64,000 nt of DNA from NORP259 sp041398705 (lineage in GTDB: Bacteria; Planctomycetota; UBA1135; GCA-002686595). The stretch lies in contig JAWKUI010000015.1 of NCBI GenBank assembly GCA_041398705.1, positions 1 through 64,000 of the forward strand, in the 5' to 3' direction. The number at the start of each line of letters is the position of its first letter. Positions within the stretch are counted from its first letter, which is position 1. Shown piece after piece: positions 26,550 to 36,038 of the stretch. The notes beneath the pieces were generated by a model. It was given only the letters and a program-made list of their open reading frames with translations. It searched no databases and was not told where the DNA came from. Both the position numbers and the translations under genes were made by a program.

Positions 26550-28172
26550 ATGATGTCCCTCTACTTCGCCCAAATCCCCGTAGGACCCGAGCTGCTGATC
26601 CCGCTCCTGGTGATCGTCATCCTGGCGGGTTTCCTGCTGATCCTCATGCAGCGCTACAAGCGCTGCCCATCGAACAAGATCCTGGTGATCTACGGCCGCA
26701 CCGGCAAGGGCCAGACCGCCAAGACCCTGCACGGCGGCGGCGCGTTCGTCTGGCCGCTGATCCAGAGTTACGAATACCTCTCGCTGGATCCGATCCAGAT
26801 CGAGATCCCCCTGCAGGGCGCCCTTTCACTGGAGAACATCCGCGTCTCGGTCCCCAGCGTGTTCACCGTCGCCATCGGCACCGAGCCGGGCATCATGAAC
26901 AACGCCGCGGTGCGCCTCTTGTCCCTGTCGCGCGGTGAGGTCATGAAACAGGCCGAGGACATCATCTTCGGCCAGTTGCGCCAAGTGATTGCGTCGATGC
27001 GCATCGAGGAGATCAACAAGGACCGCGACGTGTTCCTGTCCAAGGTGCAGCAGAGTCTGGAACCCGAACTCTCGAAGATCGGCCTCGTGCTGATCAACGT
27101 GAACATCAAGGACATCACCGACGAGTCCGGCTACATCGAAGCTATCGGCCGTAAGGCGGCGTCGGAGGCCATCAACCAGGCCGAGATCGACGTGGCGAAG
27201 CAGGAACAGCTCGGCGCGATCGGTGTGGCCGAAGCCGACAAGGAACGCTCGATCCGCGTGGCCGACCTCGAACGGGTGCGGGACGTGGGTACCAAGTCCG
27301 CCGAACGGGACCGGAGCGTCGAGATCGCCGAACTGGAGCGCGACCGCGTGATCGGTGAGAAAAAAGCCGAGTTCGCCCGGGAGTCCGCCGTGCGCGACGC
27401 CCAGCGCCAGATGCGCATCGAGGTCTCCGAAGCCGATGCCAAAGCCGTGACCGGCGAGAACGAAGCGAAGGCCCAGGTGGCCAAGGCCAACGCCGAGCTG
27501 CAGGTCCAGGAGGCCAACGCCTTCCAGATCGGTGAAACCCGCCACCGCGAAGCCAAAGCCGCGGTGCTCGAAGCCGAATACCTGGCCCAGGCCAAAGCCG
27601 CCGAGGCCCAGGCCAAGAAGATCGAAGCCGAGAAACGCGCCGAACTCGAAGCGACGGCCCGCGCCGCCAAGGCCCAGACCATCGTCGACGCCGAAGCCGC
27701 TGCCGAGCGCGCGCGCATCGAAGCCGAAGGTCAGGCCGCGGCCCAGTTCGCCCGCCTCGAAGCCGAAGCCCGCGGCCAGTACGAGATCCTCGCCAAGAAG
27801 GGTCAGGGTATGCGCGAGATCATCGAATCCTGTGGCGGCGCCGACCAGGCCTTCCGCATGTTGATGCTCGAGCACATCGACCACATCGCCGAAACCGCTG
27901 CGCAAGCGATCGCGAACATCAAGTTCGACAAGATCGTGGTCTGGGACGGCGCCGGTGGCGGTGGCGAGAACGGGGGTTCGGGCACCAGCCGCTTCCTGCG
28001 CGGCCTCGCCGGCTCCCTGCCCCCCGCCCTGCAGATGATGAAAGACATCGGTGGCGTGGAGATGCCCGAGTACTTCGGCAAGCTGGTCGATCCGGACGCG
28101 CCGGCCACCGGCAAGGGCTCCGAAGGCGACGCAGAAGAAGGCGGCAAGAAGGGCTCCACCCCGCGCAAGTAG
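26550..28172 (+). CDS. Flotillin (SPFH/Band 7 domain protein)
   Basis: 540 residues. An N-terminal membrane anchor (ELLIPLLVIVILAGFLLILM) leads into an SPFH domain (KTLHGGGAFVWPLIQSYEYLSLDPIQIEIP ... FGQLRQVIASMRIEEINKDRDVF ... INVNIKDITDESGYIEAIG). A long EA-rich coiled coil spans ~210-430, with many AEA/EAKA repeats typical of flotillins, and the tail is glycine-rich and charged. Flotillins scaffold membrane microdomains. A second ATG three bases downstream is an equally good start. The neighbouring NfeD gene supports the assignment. Confidence 0.92.
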   Translation: MMSLYFAQIPVGPELLIPLLVIVILAGFLLILMQRYKRCPSNKILVIYGRTGKGQTAKTLHGGGAFVWPLIQSYEYLSLDPIQIEIPLQGALSLENIRVSVPSVFTVAIGTEPGIMNNAAVRLLSLSRGEVMKQAEDIIFGQLRQVIASMRIEEINKDRDVFLSKVQQSLEPELSKIGLVLINVNIKDITDESGYIEAIGRKAASEAINQAEIDVAKQEQLGAIGVAEADKERSIRVADLERVRDVGTKSAERDRSVEIAELERDRVIGEKKAEFARESAVRDAQRQMRIEVSEADAKAVTGENEAKAQVAKANAELQVQEANAFQIGETRHREAKAAVLEAEYLAQAKAAEAQAKKIEAEKRAELEATARAAKAQTIVDAEAAAERARIEAEGQAAAQFARLEAEARGQYEILAKKGQGMREIIESCGGADQAFRMLMLEHIDHIAETAAQAIANIKFDKIVVWDGAGGGGENGGSGTSRFLRGLAGSLPPALQMMKDIGGVEMPEYFGKLVDPDAPATGKGSEGDAEEGGKKGSTPRK

Positions 28173-28194
28173 GCACGGACCCGATAGCGCATTG

Positions 28195-28236
28195 GCCGCC
28201 CCGCACCGCACCGCGCCCCGGTGCGGGGCGGGGCGG
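28195..28236 (+). terminator. G+C-rich hairpin after flotillin gene
   Basis: GCCGCCCC and GCACCG on the left pair with CGGTGC and GGGGCGGC on the right, 23 nt after the flotillin stop. There is no T-run, so it may be a factor-assisted terminator or simply an RNA-stabilising hairpin. Confidence 0.4.
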
Positions 28237-28463
28237 CTTGCGTGGGTGCCAGTTCCATTCCCGGCCCCTCCGGCAGCGATCCCCCGCGCCGCGTTTCGGC
28301 TGCGGAAGGACTTGTTGGCGCGCCGGACCGCGATGGAATCGTGCCTCCCATGCAGCGATGCGCAAAGGATCCCACGCGGGTCCCCCACGCCCCGGCCGCG
28401 ATGGCCGCCCTGTCATTCCGCCGCGCAACTCCTGCCCAGCCTTCTCCTGGCTCCCGCGCGCGC

Positions 28464-28469
28464 TACACT
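28464..28469 (+). promoter_or_regulatory. -10-like TACACT, leaderless start of ABC ATPase
   Basis: TACACT lies seven bases before the ATG at 28477, identical in sequence and spacing to the one before the pseudokinase gene. Confidence 0.45.
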
Positions 28470-28476
28470 GCCCGCC

Positions 28477-29169
28477 ATGTCCTCCCCGGTTACGATCCAG
28501 CAGGCGACCTTCGGCTACGGCGGGCGCGCGGTGATCACCGGTGTGGATCTCGAGTTGCGGCCGGGCGAAGTGCTCGGCATCGCCGGACCCAACGGCGCGG
28601 GCAAAACCACCCTCTTCCGCGGCATCCTCGGCCTGATCCGGCCGCAGCAGGGCCGGGTGCAGCGCCTGGCGCGCGCCATCGGTTACGTGCCGCAAAAGGA
28701 AGTGCTCGACAGCCTCTATCCGCTGAGTGTGCTCGAGGTGGTCTGCATGGGCGCCGCCGGGCGGCTGCGTGGTCTACGTCGCTACTCCGCCGCCGAACGG
28801 GACGCGGCGCGCGCCAACCTGGAGCGGGTAGGCCTCGCCGACCTGCTCTCTCGCCCCTACGCCAGCCTGTCCGGGGGCCAACGCCAACGCGTGCTGGTGG
28901 CCCGGGCGCTGATGGTCGAACCCGACCTGCTGCTGCTCGACGAACCCACCTCCGGGGTCGACGAGGTGGCGGCGGAGGTGATCGGCAACCTGCTGGTCGA
29001 GCTCGCCGGCGATGGCGTGGCCGTGGCCCTGGTCTCCCACGACCTGGACCTGCTGCGCCGCATCTGCGCACGCGTCGCGTGGGTCGCCGCCGGGACCGTG
29101 CGCGTGGCGCCGCCCGCCGAGGTCCTGCCCCACGGCCCCGAAACCTGCCCCGCGGAAGGCCACGCCTGA
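28477..29169 (+). CDS. Zinc/manganese-type ABC transporter ATPase
   Basis: 230 residues. Walker A GPNGAGKTT near residue 37, signature LSGGQRQRV, Walker B LLLLDEPTSGVD and the switch His in ALVSHDL are intact. The context GYVPQKEVLDSLYPLSVLEVVCMG is typical of ATPases of the ZnuC/MntB group. The permease starts one base after its stop. It would power uptake of Zn2+ or Mn2+ using the binding protein encoded at 60.3 kb (inference). Confidence 0.88.
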   Translation: MSSPVTIQQATFGYGGRAVITGVDLELRPGEVLGIAGPNGAGKTTLFRGILGLIRPQQGRVQRLARAIGYVPQKEVLDSLYPLSVLEVVCMGAAGRLRGLRRYSAAERDAARANLERVGLADLLSRPYASLSGGQRQRVLVARALMVEPDLLLLDEPTSGVDEVAAEVIGNLLVELAGDGVAVALVSHDLDLLRRICARVAWVAAGTVRVAPPAEVLPHGPETCPAEGHA

Positions 29170-29170
29170 C

Positions 29171-30055
29171 ATGGACTTCTCCACCGCCCTCGAACTCTTC
29201 GGCCTCGCGATCGCCGCCACGCTGATCGCCGGCTGGATCGTGCCCGCGGTGGGCGGATTCCTCTATCTGCGCCGCACGAGCTTCTACGGCCTCGCCCTGC
29301 CGCAACTCGCCGCCTGCGGCGTGGCCGCGGGGTTCGCCGCCATGCCCTGGTGGATCGCCCACGTGGGCCTCGGCGACCTGGATCTGATGGAGGCGATGGA
29401 GGACACCCACGCGGTGATGAACTATCACCTCTCGTGGGCCACGCTGTTCACCTCCGCCGGATTGGGCCTGCTGGTCTTCCTCGGCCGTTTCCCTGGCTCC
29501 GAGGTCGCCCGTGTGGCGGGCCTGTTCGTGCTCGCCAGCGCCGCGACGGTGATCTTCGCCCACCTGTCTCCCACCGGCGAGATCTTCGTTTCCGAGTTGC
29601 TGCGCGGCGAAGTGCTCTCCGTCGGCCGCCACGAGCTCGAAACCCTGGCGGTGACCCTGGGCCTGGGATACCTAGCCCTACAGTGGCTGCGCAACGACCT
29701 GCTGCTCGTGAGTTACGACCGCGAGACCGCGCGGGTGCTCGGCAAACGCGTCACCCTGCTCGAAGCCGTGCTCGCCGTGATCCTCGCGGGCACCGTGGCG
29801 GCGGGCACCATGACCGTGGGTCCGGTGGTGCTGTTCGGGTTGCTCGTGCTGCCGCCCATTGCGGCCCGTCCGTTCGCGCGCTCCACCGCGGGCTTCCTCT
29901 GGATCGCCAGCACCTTCGGCCTGGTGAGCTCCGCCGCCGGCCTGTGGATCTCGTTCCACTACGACCTGCCCTTGGGTCCCTGCGTCGTGCTCGCCGCGGG
30001 TTTGGCGACCGTACCCGGCTGGGTCTTCGCGCGCCTGCGCGGAACCCACGCCTGA
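29171..30055 (+). CDS. Zinc/manganese-type ABC transporter permease
   Basis: 294 residues with about eight transmembrane segments, matching the ABC-3 permease family (ZnuB/MntC-like). LRRTSFYGLALPQLAACGVAAG near the N-terminus and the motif LLVSYDRETARVLGKRVTLLE followed by GTMTVGPVVLFGLLVLPPIAARPFA are characteristic of that family, including the cytoplasmic loop that contacts the ATPase. It is translated from an ATG two bases after the ATPase gene and convergent with queF seven bases downstream. Confidence 0.88.
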   Translation: MDFSTALELFGLAIAATLIAGWIVPAVGGFLYLRRTSFYGLALPQLAACGVAAGFAAMPWWIAHVGLGDLDLMEAMEDTHAVMNYHLSWATLFTSAGLGLLVFLGRFPGSEVARVAGLFVLASAATVIFAHLSPTGEIFVSELLRGEVLSVGRHELETLAVTLGLGYLALQWLRNDLLLVSYDRETARVLGKRVTLLEAVLAVILAGTVAAGTMTVGPVVLFGLLVLPPIAARPFARSTAGFLWIASTFGLVSSAAGLWISFHYDLPLGPCVVLAAGLATVPGWVFARLRGTHA

Positions 30056-30062
30056 TTCCGCG

Positions 30063-30416
30063 TTACGCGCCGTGTCGCGCTTCGACCACGGTGCGGATGC
30101 CGCCGCGCACGTAGAAGTCCCCTTCGACGGTCATCGAGCGCGGCGCGACCGCGGCGACGAGGTCATCGAGGATGCGGTTGGTGACCGCCTCGTGGAAGGC
30201 GCCTTCGTCGCGGTAGGACCACAGGTAGAGCTTGAGGCTCTTCAGCTCGACGCACGTCTCCGCGGGCACGTAGCGGATGCGGATGGTGGCGAAGTCGGGC
30301 TGGCCGGTTTTCGGGCACACGCAGGTGAACTCCGGGCACTCGAAGCGGATCTCGTAGTTGCGGCCGGGGGCGGGGTTCGGGAAGGTGTCGAGGGACTTCT
30401 GGGGCTGGGTGCTCAT
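30063..30416 (-). CDS. queF: preQ0 reductase (7-cyano-7-deazaguanine reductase)
   Basis: 117 residues, the size of the single-domain type I QueF. Reduces preQ0 to preQ1 with NADPH in queuosine biosynthesis. The catalytic Cys lies in EFTCVCPKTGQPDFATI and the QueF motif reads CVELKSLKLYLWSYRDEGAFHE, followed by VEGDFYVRGGIRTVV at the C-terminus. The ATG at 30414-30416 is chosen because the upstream continuation of this frame is not protein-like. No other queuosine genes occur in the window. Confidence 0.92.
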   Translation of the reverse strand: MSTQPQKSLDTFPNPAPGRNYEIRFECPEFTCVCPKTGQPDFATIRIRYVPAETCVELKSLKLYLWSYRDEGAFHEAVTNRILDDLVAAVAPRSMTVEGDFYVRGGIRTVVEARHGA

Positions 30417-30484
30417 GTCGGTCGGCGTTCGGGGCGCGCCAGCATCCCGCCTGCGAGCGCCCGGGTCAAGCACCCAAAGCCCGC

Positions 30485-32656
30485 TCAGCGCGTCAGCTGA
30501 CGGCGCCCGCGGGCCACAGCCAACGCCACCCCGTCCCGCCGCACCTGCAGGCGCCACACGAGCGGTCCTCCACCTTGTTCGAGCCGCTGTTCGGCCCAAG
30601 CCGCCAGGCCCGGTGCGTTGAGGCGCCCGCGCTGCGAACGGCCGAGCTCGAAACCGCTCGACTCCATGGTTGCGAGGTCGAGCCAGTCGAGGAACCACTC
30701 GCCCGAAGCCAGGTTCGCATCCTCGCCGGTGCTCGCCACGTCGAAGGCCCAGTCGTCCTCCACGCGCCGCGGCACCACCTCCGGCGGCAGGGCCTTAGGT
30801 CCGCGCAGCACGCGCACCGTCGTCGGCGGAATCGCCACACCAGGCACCCAAAGCCCCTGGATCTCGCCCGCGAGCAACCAGCCCACCTGGCGGCCCAGAT
30901 CGAAGTGCGCCCGCGCGCCGCCCTCCGGCGCCGGCAACCAGGTGCCGAGCACCTCGGCCTGGGGCAGGTCCTTTGTGCTCGCTTTCCAGCGCAGCACCGG
31001 CGGTTCCCCGGTGCCTTGTACGATCTCCCCCTGCCACTCGAGCACGACGTAGCGGTAGCTGAGCGCGGGGAACGGCTCGGCGAGATCCTGCGCGAGGCCG
31101 TCGAGCACGAGCGGGCGCGTAGTGGATGGGAACGGCCGCAGGCGCCAGCCGTCCGCCAGGGGTTCGCCTTCGTGGTGCACCTGGCTCGCCGGCGGCAACA
31201 CGGTCAGACCGCGTTGGCACAGGCGGCGGAATTCGGGTTCCGCGCTGAACAACGCCAAGGCCTGATCGCTGCCGCCTCCAACCCACGCGGCAGGCGTGCG
31301 CGCGCCTTCGCCGCGGGCGAACAACGGATGCAACAGGAACGGCAGGGCCGCGCCCGCGGTGTCGACCCCGGCCACTTGCATGGGCGGATCGAGCAGGAAG
31401 TAGCCGCGCCCATCGCCGTCGCGCTCCGCCATCTCCACCAGGTTGCGGCGCAGGTCGGTGAGCAGGTCCGCCGCGCGCTCAAAGGGTCGCGCGTGGCCGC
31501 GGCCGAGCAGGGCAAAGGCGATGCAGACCAGGGTCGGCACCAGCGTGCGGCGGATGCCGTGGATCGCCGTGGCCGCGATGGCGGAACCGGTGGCCATGAC
31601 GATCGTCGCGGGGAACAGCACCTGGGCGCCGCGCAGGCTTTCGGGTTCGACGCGGCGGCCGATCGAAAGGGCTTCCACCAGGATCAGCGAAATCGCCCAA
31701 CCGAGCAGGATGCGGCCCCAGAGGCGCGGCGCGCTGCGGGCGGCGACAAAACCGGGATGCAGGGCGAGCAGCAACGCGATCACCGCCAAGGCATACCCCA
31801 CCTTGCCGATGCCGTAGGTATCCACCGGCAGCAAGAGCACCCCGAGCTTTTCGAGCGCGAGCGCGATGCCGTCGAGTTGCGGCAACGAAGTGAGCTGCGG
31901 GCCGAGGGTGGCGGGCGCGTAGCGGGTGCGCACGAGCCATTCGATGGAGACCAGCGCGAAACACGCCGCGGCGATCACCCCCGCGGTGCGCAGGCGACGG
32001 CCCACGGCGCGATGGCGGCGAGCAGAGAGGAATTCGAGCAGGCCCGCCAGGGGCGGCAGCAGGTAGGCGATGCGGCCGGCGAAGGCAGCCACCAGTGCCA
32101 AGGCGATCGCCACGCCCATCGCCCGCGGGGTGCGTCCCTGGCGCGCGCGCAGGAACGCCGACATGGCCAGGGCCCCGGCCGCGGCGGCGATCAACTCGCC
32201 GCGCTCGGCCACGCGCGCCACGGTGCTCACCCCGAGGGGATGCAGGAACAAGAACAGCCCCGCCGTGACCCCCGCGCTGCGCGCCTGCTCGGCGCCGAGG
32301 AAGGGCTGCAGGGCCTGGCGCAGCACTGCGCGCAGACCGAACGAAGCCACCAGCAGCAGCGCGATGTTCTCGAGGCGCAGGATCATTACCCCGCCTTCGC
32401 TCCACACCGGCTCCACCGACCCGCCCTTTGCCGCCCACAGCCACTGGCTGGCGTAGAGGGACAGAGCCGCCAGGGGCCGGCCGTCGGTCTCGGGCACGCG
32501 GAACCACTCCGGCCACGTGCCCGACCATCCCGCGACCGCCGCGAGCGCGCTGAAATCGCCGCCGAACAGGCCGGCGGGCAGCAGGGGCGCGTAGACGTAC
32601 AGCGCCAGGGCCATCACCAGGAGCAGGATGGCGAACTGTCGGGGGCGCTGGGACAT
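30485..32656 (-). CDS. Large polytopic membrane protein, unknown
   Basis: 723 residues. The first ~420 residues contain about ten hydrophobic segments, starting with FAILLLVMALALYVYAPLLP and the loop LFGGDFSALAAVAGW. The C-terminal ~300 residues are soluble and probably periplasmic. The membrane half recalls O-mannosyltransferase-like or glycosyltransferase-39-like proteins in layout (a DFSAL loop after the first helix), but I see no convincing catalytic motif and give no function. TAGACT lies eight bases before the ATG. Confidence 0.65.
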   Translation of the reverse strand: MSQRPRQFAILLLVMALALYVYAPLLPAGLFGGDFSALAAVAGWSGTWPEWFRVPETDGRPLAALSLYASQWLWAAKGGSVEPVWSEGGVMILRLENIALLLVASFGLRAVLRQALQPFLGAEQARSAGVTAGLFLFLHPLGVSTVARVAERGELIAAAAGALAMSAFLRARQGRTPRAMGVAIALALVAAFAGRIAYLLPPLAGLLEFLSARRHRAVGRRLRTAGVIAAACFALVSIEWLVRTRYAPATLGPQLTSLPQLDGIALALEKLGVLLLPVDTYGIGKVGYALAVIALLLALHPGFVAARSAPRLWGRILLGWAISLILVEALSIGRRVEPESLRGAQVLFPATIVMATGSAIAATAIHGIRRTLVPTLVCIAFALLGRGHARPFERAADLLTDLRRNLVEMAERDGDGRGYFLLDPPMQVAGVDTAGAALPFLLHPLFARGEGARTPAAWVGGGSDQALALFSAEPEFRRLCQRGLTVLPPASQVHHEGEPLADGWRLRPFPSTTRPLVLDGLAQDLAEPFPALSYRYVVLEWQGEIVQGTGEPPVLRWKASTKDLPQAEVLGTWLPAPEGGARAHFDLGRQVGWLLAGEIQGLWVPGVAIPPTTVRVLRGPKALPPEVVPRRVEDDWAFDVASTGEDANLASGEWFLDWLDLATMESSGFELGRSQRGRLNAPGLAAWAEQRLEQGGGPLVWRLQVRRDGVALAVARGRRQLTR

Positions 32657-32860
32657 GGGCGCACAGTCTAGCCCGCTTCGCGCGCCGATCTGCGCCCCGG
32701 TCGAAGCCAAATCCGGCCCTGGGAGGCCCGTAGGGCCGAGCCGGCGCGCCCATCGGGCCGGAATGACGCGGGACCCCGGCCCCGCCACCGCCCGATGGGT
32801 TGGCCCGGAGTCCGCCGTGCGCTACAAAGGCATTCGACCGCCCCCAACGACGGAGCCCCC

Positions 32861-33316
32861 ATGATCGACACCTTCCGCCCCCTCCTCGACGCCGCCCAGG
32901 GCGTGGACCTCTCGGACCCCAAAGCCGCCGAAGCCGAACTGGCCCGCCGCTTCGACCCGACCGGCCCTGCCGCCCGCGCCTTGAACGAAGCCTTGATCGG
33001 CCTGCTCGACGGCGGCCAGATCTGCGCCAACGGCGAATTGCCGGTGCGCTGGGGCCGCGTCACCAAAGCCACGCCCGAATCCTCCGACTTCTCCATCGAC
33101 GTGGTCCTGATGGACGGCGCCGGCCCGCGCCACCGCCACCCCAATGGCGAAGTCGACTACTGCATCTCCCTCGACGGCAACCCCACCTTCGACGGCCGCC
33201 AGCCCGGTTGGGTGGTGTTCGGCCCCGACTCGGTGCACATCCCCACCGTGGCCGGCGGCCGCATGCTGATCGTCTACCTGTTGCCCCAAGGGGCGATGGA
33301 GTTCCTCAAGGCCTGA
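32861..33316 (+). CDS. DUF4863 / 4-hydroxylaminobenzoate lyase-like cupin-fold protein
   Basis: 151 residues, soluble. The N-terminal helical part (FRPLLDAAQGVDLSDPKAAEAELARRFDP) and the beta-barrel part (DVVLMDGAGPRHRHPNGEVDYCISLDG ... GWVVFGPDSVHIPTVAGGRMLIVYLLPQG) resemble, from memory, the family that includes p-hydroxylaminobenzoate lyase, with HxHPxGE as the likely metal site. Whether it acts on aromatic hydroxylamines here is unknown; nothing nearby belongs to nitroaromatic catabolism. A CGGAG ribosome site precedes the ATG. A 19-bp hairpin follows. Confidence 0.68.
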   Translation: MIDTFRPLLDAAQGVDLSDPKAAEAELARRFDPTGPAARALNEALIGLLDGGQICANGELPVRWGRVTKATPESSDFSIDVVLMDGAGPRHRHPNGEVDYCISLDGNPTFDGRQPGWVVFGPDSVHIPTVAGGRMLIVYLLPQGAMEFLKA

Positions 33317-33335
33317 CGCCAAGGCCCCGAAACAA

Positions 33336-33376
33336 GCCGAGGGGGCAGCACCGCCATGCGGTGCTGCCCCCTCGGC
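33336..33376. terminator. Bidirectional terminator between convergent genes
   Basis: A perfect 19-bp inverted repeat (33336-33354 and 33358-33376) with a 3-nt loop. On the minus strand it is followed by a T-rich TTGTTT; on the plus strand there is no T-run. It separates the DUF4863-like gene from the convergent beta-helix gene. Confidence 0.8.
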
Positions 33377-33407
33377 ATTCAAAGCGGATGGGACCGCCGC
33401 CCTCTTC

Positions 33408-36038
33408 CTACTGGAAGGGAATCGCGATCGAGCCGGAGGTGTTGCTCACCCCCGGCAGGCCCGCATCGCGGAACCAGAACTGGAAGTGCCAGGTGCTTCC
33501 CGCCTGGATCGCCGTGCCCGGCACCAGGTTTTGGGTGTCCAGGATCCGGCCGGCGCGGCCGCCGCTATTGGCGCGCAGCAGCTGATCGTTCAACCGCAAC
33601 AACCCCGCGCCCAGGCACAGGTTGCCGGCGCTGCCGCCAAAGGAAGGCACGAAGTCCGCGTTCGGCGACGCCAGGAAGAAGCCCAAGGAATCGCTCGCAA
33701 CGTTGCTGCACGCGAGTTGCAAGTTGTTGTTCGAGGCCGCCGGATCGCCGTAGCCTCCGATGCCCGCAATCTGACCGGACGAGTTCGGGTTCGAGCTGCA
33801 AGGGAACGTCCCCAGGGGCATGGCGCACTGGGCCACCGAATCCGGCGCTCCGCAGTAACTCGCGATGTTCGGGTATGCGCCCATGTCCGAGCGAGAACCA
33901 TCGGTATCCATTCGCGCTGGGTTGCCGGCATCGATCGCCGGCGACGCGGGCTGCAGGCGCCAATCCCCGCCGCCCCACATCAGGGGGTTCTCGGCCGAAT
34001 TGCCCAGGCCCGCGTATCCGCCCTGCACCGTGCTGTATTCGATGACCGTACCCGCGGGAATGGTCGCTCCATGCAGGTCCCACAGGATGGAAGAGTCGAG
34101 CGTACTTCCCACCCCGAACAAGGTTATCGGTCCGCTGCCATCCGCGGAGCGCACCAAGGTGCAACGCTCGGCGCTCGCCATGCCATACCAGGCCAAACCG
34201 GCGACCGTGACGTCCGAATCGATCTCTTCGATGCAGGGGTTGCTGTCGAACAAGGTGCCCGCGAACTCTCCGGTGTTTCCAGGCGTCAAGTACACTGCCG
34301 CGCCTTCCTCCGCCGAATTCCAGCGGAAACGGCAATTCTCGAGCACCAGCGCCCCCTGGCCATAGATAGCGCCCCCGCGGGCACGGTTGTCGGCATACGG
34401 GGACCCATGGGAATCCACCGAGTTGCCCACGAAATCACAATCGGTGAGGGTGGCACCGCCCAGGAGATGCAGGGCACCGCCGTCACTGATCACCTCGGGC
34501 GGAGGGGAGGCATTGAAAATCGCGGCGCTCATCTTCGCGCGGTTGGAGTAAAACCGGCAGCCGTCGAAACTCACCGGGCCCGTAGCATGCACCGCGCCAC
34601 CGAAGTGCCGACCGACAGTGCCATGGAAATGGTCGAGCACGGCGTTGCCTCGGAACTCGCAGTTCACGAAGGAACCGCTGCCCATGGCCACCGCACCGCC
34701 ATACGCGTTCATGTTTGTATTGCCCATACTCAGCTGCCAATAGGAGAAATCCGAAACCCAAGCTCGGTTGCTGACGAACGTGCAGTCCGTCGCGGTCAGG
34801 GTCCCGGCATGCACCGCTCCGCCATATCCCGAGTAGGGTCCGATGCCGAACGCACCCAAAGCTTGATTGTTTTCAAACGTGCAACCTTGCAGCACGACGT
34901 GGTTTCCGAAGAGCGCCCCCCCTCGGTTGACATGGCTGCAACCAGAGAACAGGGAATCCGTCACCGTCGCCGTGCCGTCGACAAACACCAAACCACCGCC
35001 CTGATACCAGAAGGCGGGAGAATCATCATTGGTGCCCAAACCCTCGCCTTGGAACGTGCAGTTTTCGATCACGGCATCCGCGCCCGTCACGTGCAGGGCT
35101 CTGCCGGGGTACGCATTGCCGCCCACCGCGGGCACGTTGCAGAGCATGTTGCGGAACTCCACCGGCGCCGACCGGGATTCCACCAATCGGTGCGCTCCAG
35201 CCGGAGATCCCACCCAAATGCATCCGTCCAAGACAATCGAACCGTTTTCGGCCAGGACTTGAGACTCAGCCGAACAGCTGTACGTGCAGCCTGCGTTCTT
35301 TTGCAGGGTCACCCCGGAAAGTGCAGTCTGGCAATTTTCGAATGTCGCGAGCAGCCCATGGTGCGACTGGGAGAACCAAGGAAGGTTGCCCGGAACCCCC
35401 AACACACCACCGGTCACAACCACGGTGCTGTCCTGGCACCATAGACCCGCTCCTAGGCCAGCAAGACCTCCAGGAATCGCAGGCCAAAAGAGCGTGGCTT
35501 GGATACCCGAGTCGACAAGGGTGATGTTCGACCCTTCGGCATACACCGCCCCGCCATGGTGCAGCGCGGTTCCTTGCAGCTCGCAGTCGACGAAGGACAC
35601 TGCGGAATCCACGGCATACAAGACTCCGCCAACCACTTGGGTTCCGGTGTCTTCCCCACCGCCGCCGAGCAATCGCAGACCGATCAGCGCAGCCCCCGCG
35701 CCCCCAACCTGATCCGCACGCACCAGCGCTTGCCCGCCGCTGCCGACCGCGTTCGCAACCCCCGGCCCTTGCACCGTCACCGTGCCAACGCCAGCGCTCG
35801 CGGTGAGCGTCACCGCCTTGCCCTGCAGATCCAGGATCTGGTTGCTATACGTACCCGGCGCGATGTAGATCGTATCCCCATCGAGGGTACTGGATGCCGC
35901 CAGGGCATACTCGATCGACGCATAGGGATCGGTTTGTGTGCCCGTACCAGGCCCGGCCACCGTTCCATCCACGAACCAATCCGAAACGGGCAAAGCAGGC
36001 GCGGCAATCGCCGCAAAAAGCAGACTTGAAATCATCAC
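33408..36038 (-). CDS. Secreted right-handed beta-helix protein with shared C-terminal domain
   Basis: 876 residues. A short signal peptide (MISSLLFAAIAAPALP) precedes a DGTVAGPGTGTQTDPYASIEYAL segment and IYIAPGTYSN, the usual entry to parallel beta-helix (polymorphic outer-membrane/choice-of-anchor Q) proteins. The body has repeats such as GGAVHAGTLTATDCTFVSNRA and GGALFGNHVVLQGCTFENNQA. The last ~150 residues begin near NPNSSGQIAGIGGYG and end in TWHFQFWFRDAG plus SNTSGSIAIPF, a domain also found in four other proteins of this window. Probably surface-exposed. Base composition is less G+C-rich than its neighbours. The start may be GTG (36038) or the ATG one codon later. Confidence 0.82.
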   Translation of the reverse strand: MMISSLLFAAIAAPALPVSDWFVDGTVAGPGTGTQTDPYASIEYALAASSTLDGDTIYIAPGTYSNQILDLQGKAVTLTASAGVGTVTVQGPGVANAVGSGGQALVRADQVGGAGAALIGLRLLGGGGEDTGTQVVGGVLYAVDSAVSFVDCELQGTALHHGGAVYAEGSNITLVDSGIQATLFWPAIPGGLAGLGAGLWCQDSTVVVTGGVLGVPGNLPWFSQSHHGLLATFENCQTALSGVTLQKNAGCTYSCSAESQVLAENGSIVLDGCIWVGSPAGAHRLVESRSAPVEFRNMLCNVPAVGGNAYPGRALHVTGADAVIENCTFQGEGLGTNDDSPAFWYQGGGLVFVDGTATVTDSLFSGCSHVNRGGALFGNHVVLQGCTFENNQALGAFGIGPYSGYGGAVHAGTLTATDCTFVSNRAWVSDFSYWQLSMGNTNMNAYGGAVAMGSGSFVNCEFRGNAVLDHFHGTVGRHFGGAVHATGPVSFDGCRFYSNRAKMSAAIFNASPPPEVISDGGALHLLGGATLTDCDFVGNSVDSHGSPYADNRARGGAIYGQGALVLENCRFRWNSAEEGAAVYLTPGNTGEFAGTLFDSNPCIEEIDSDVTVAGLAWYGMASAERCTLVRSADGSGPITLFGVGSTLDSSILWDLHGATIPAGTVIEYSTVQGGYAGLGNSAENPLMWGGGDWRLQPASPAIDAGNPARMDTDGSRSDMGAYPNIASYCGAPDSVAQCAMPLGTFPCSSNPNSSGQIAGIGGYGDPAASNNNLQLACSNVASDSLGFFLASPNADFVPSFGGSAGNLCLGAGLLRLNDQLLRANSGGRAGRILDTQNLVPGTAIQAGSTWHFQFWFRDAGLPGVSNTSGSIAIPFQ

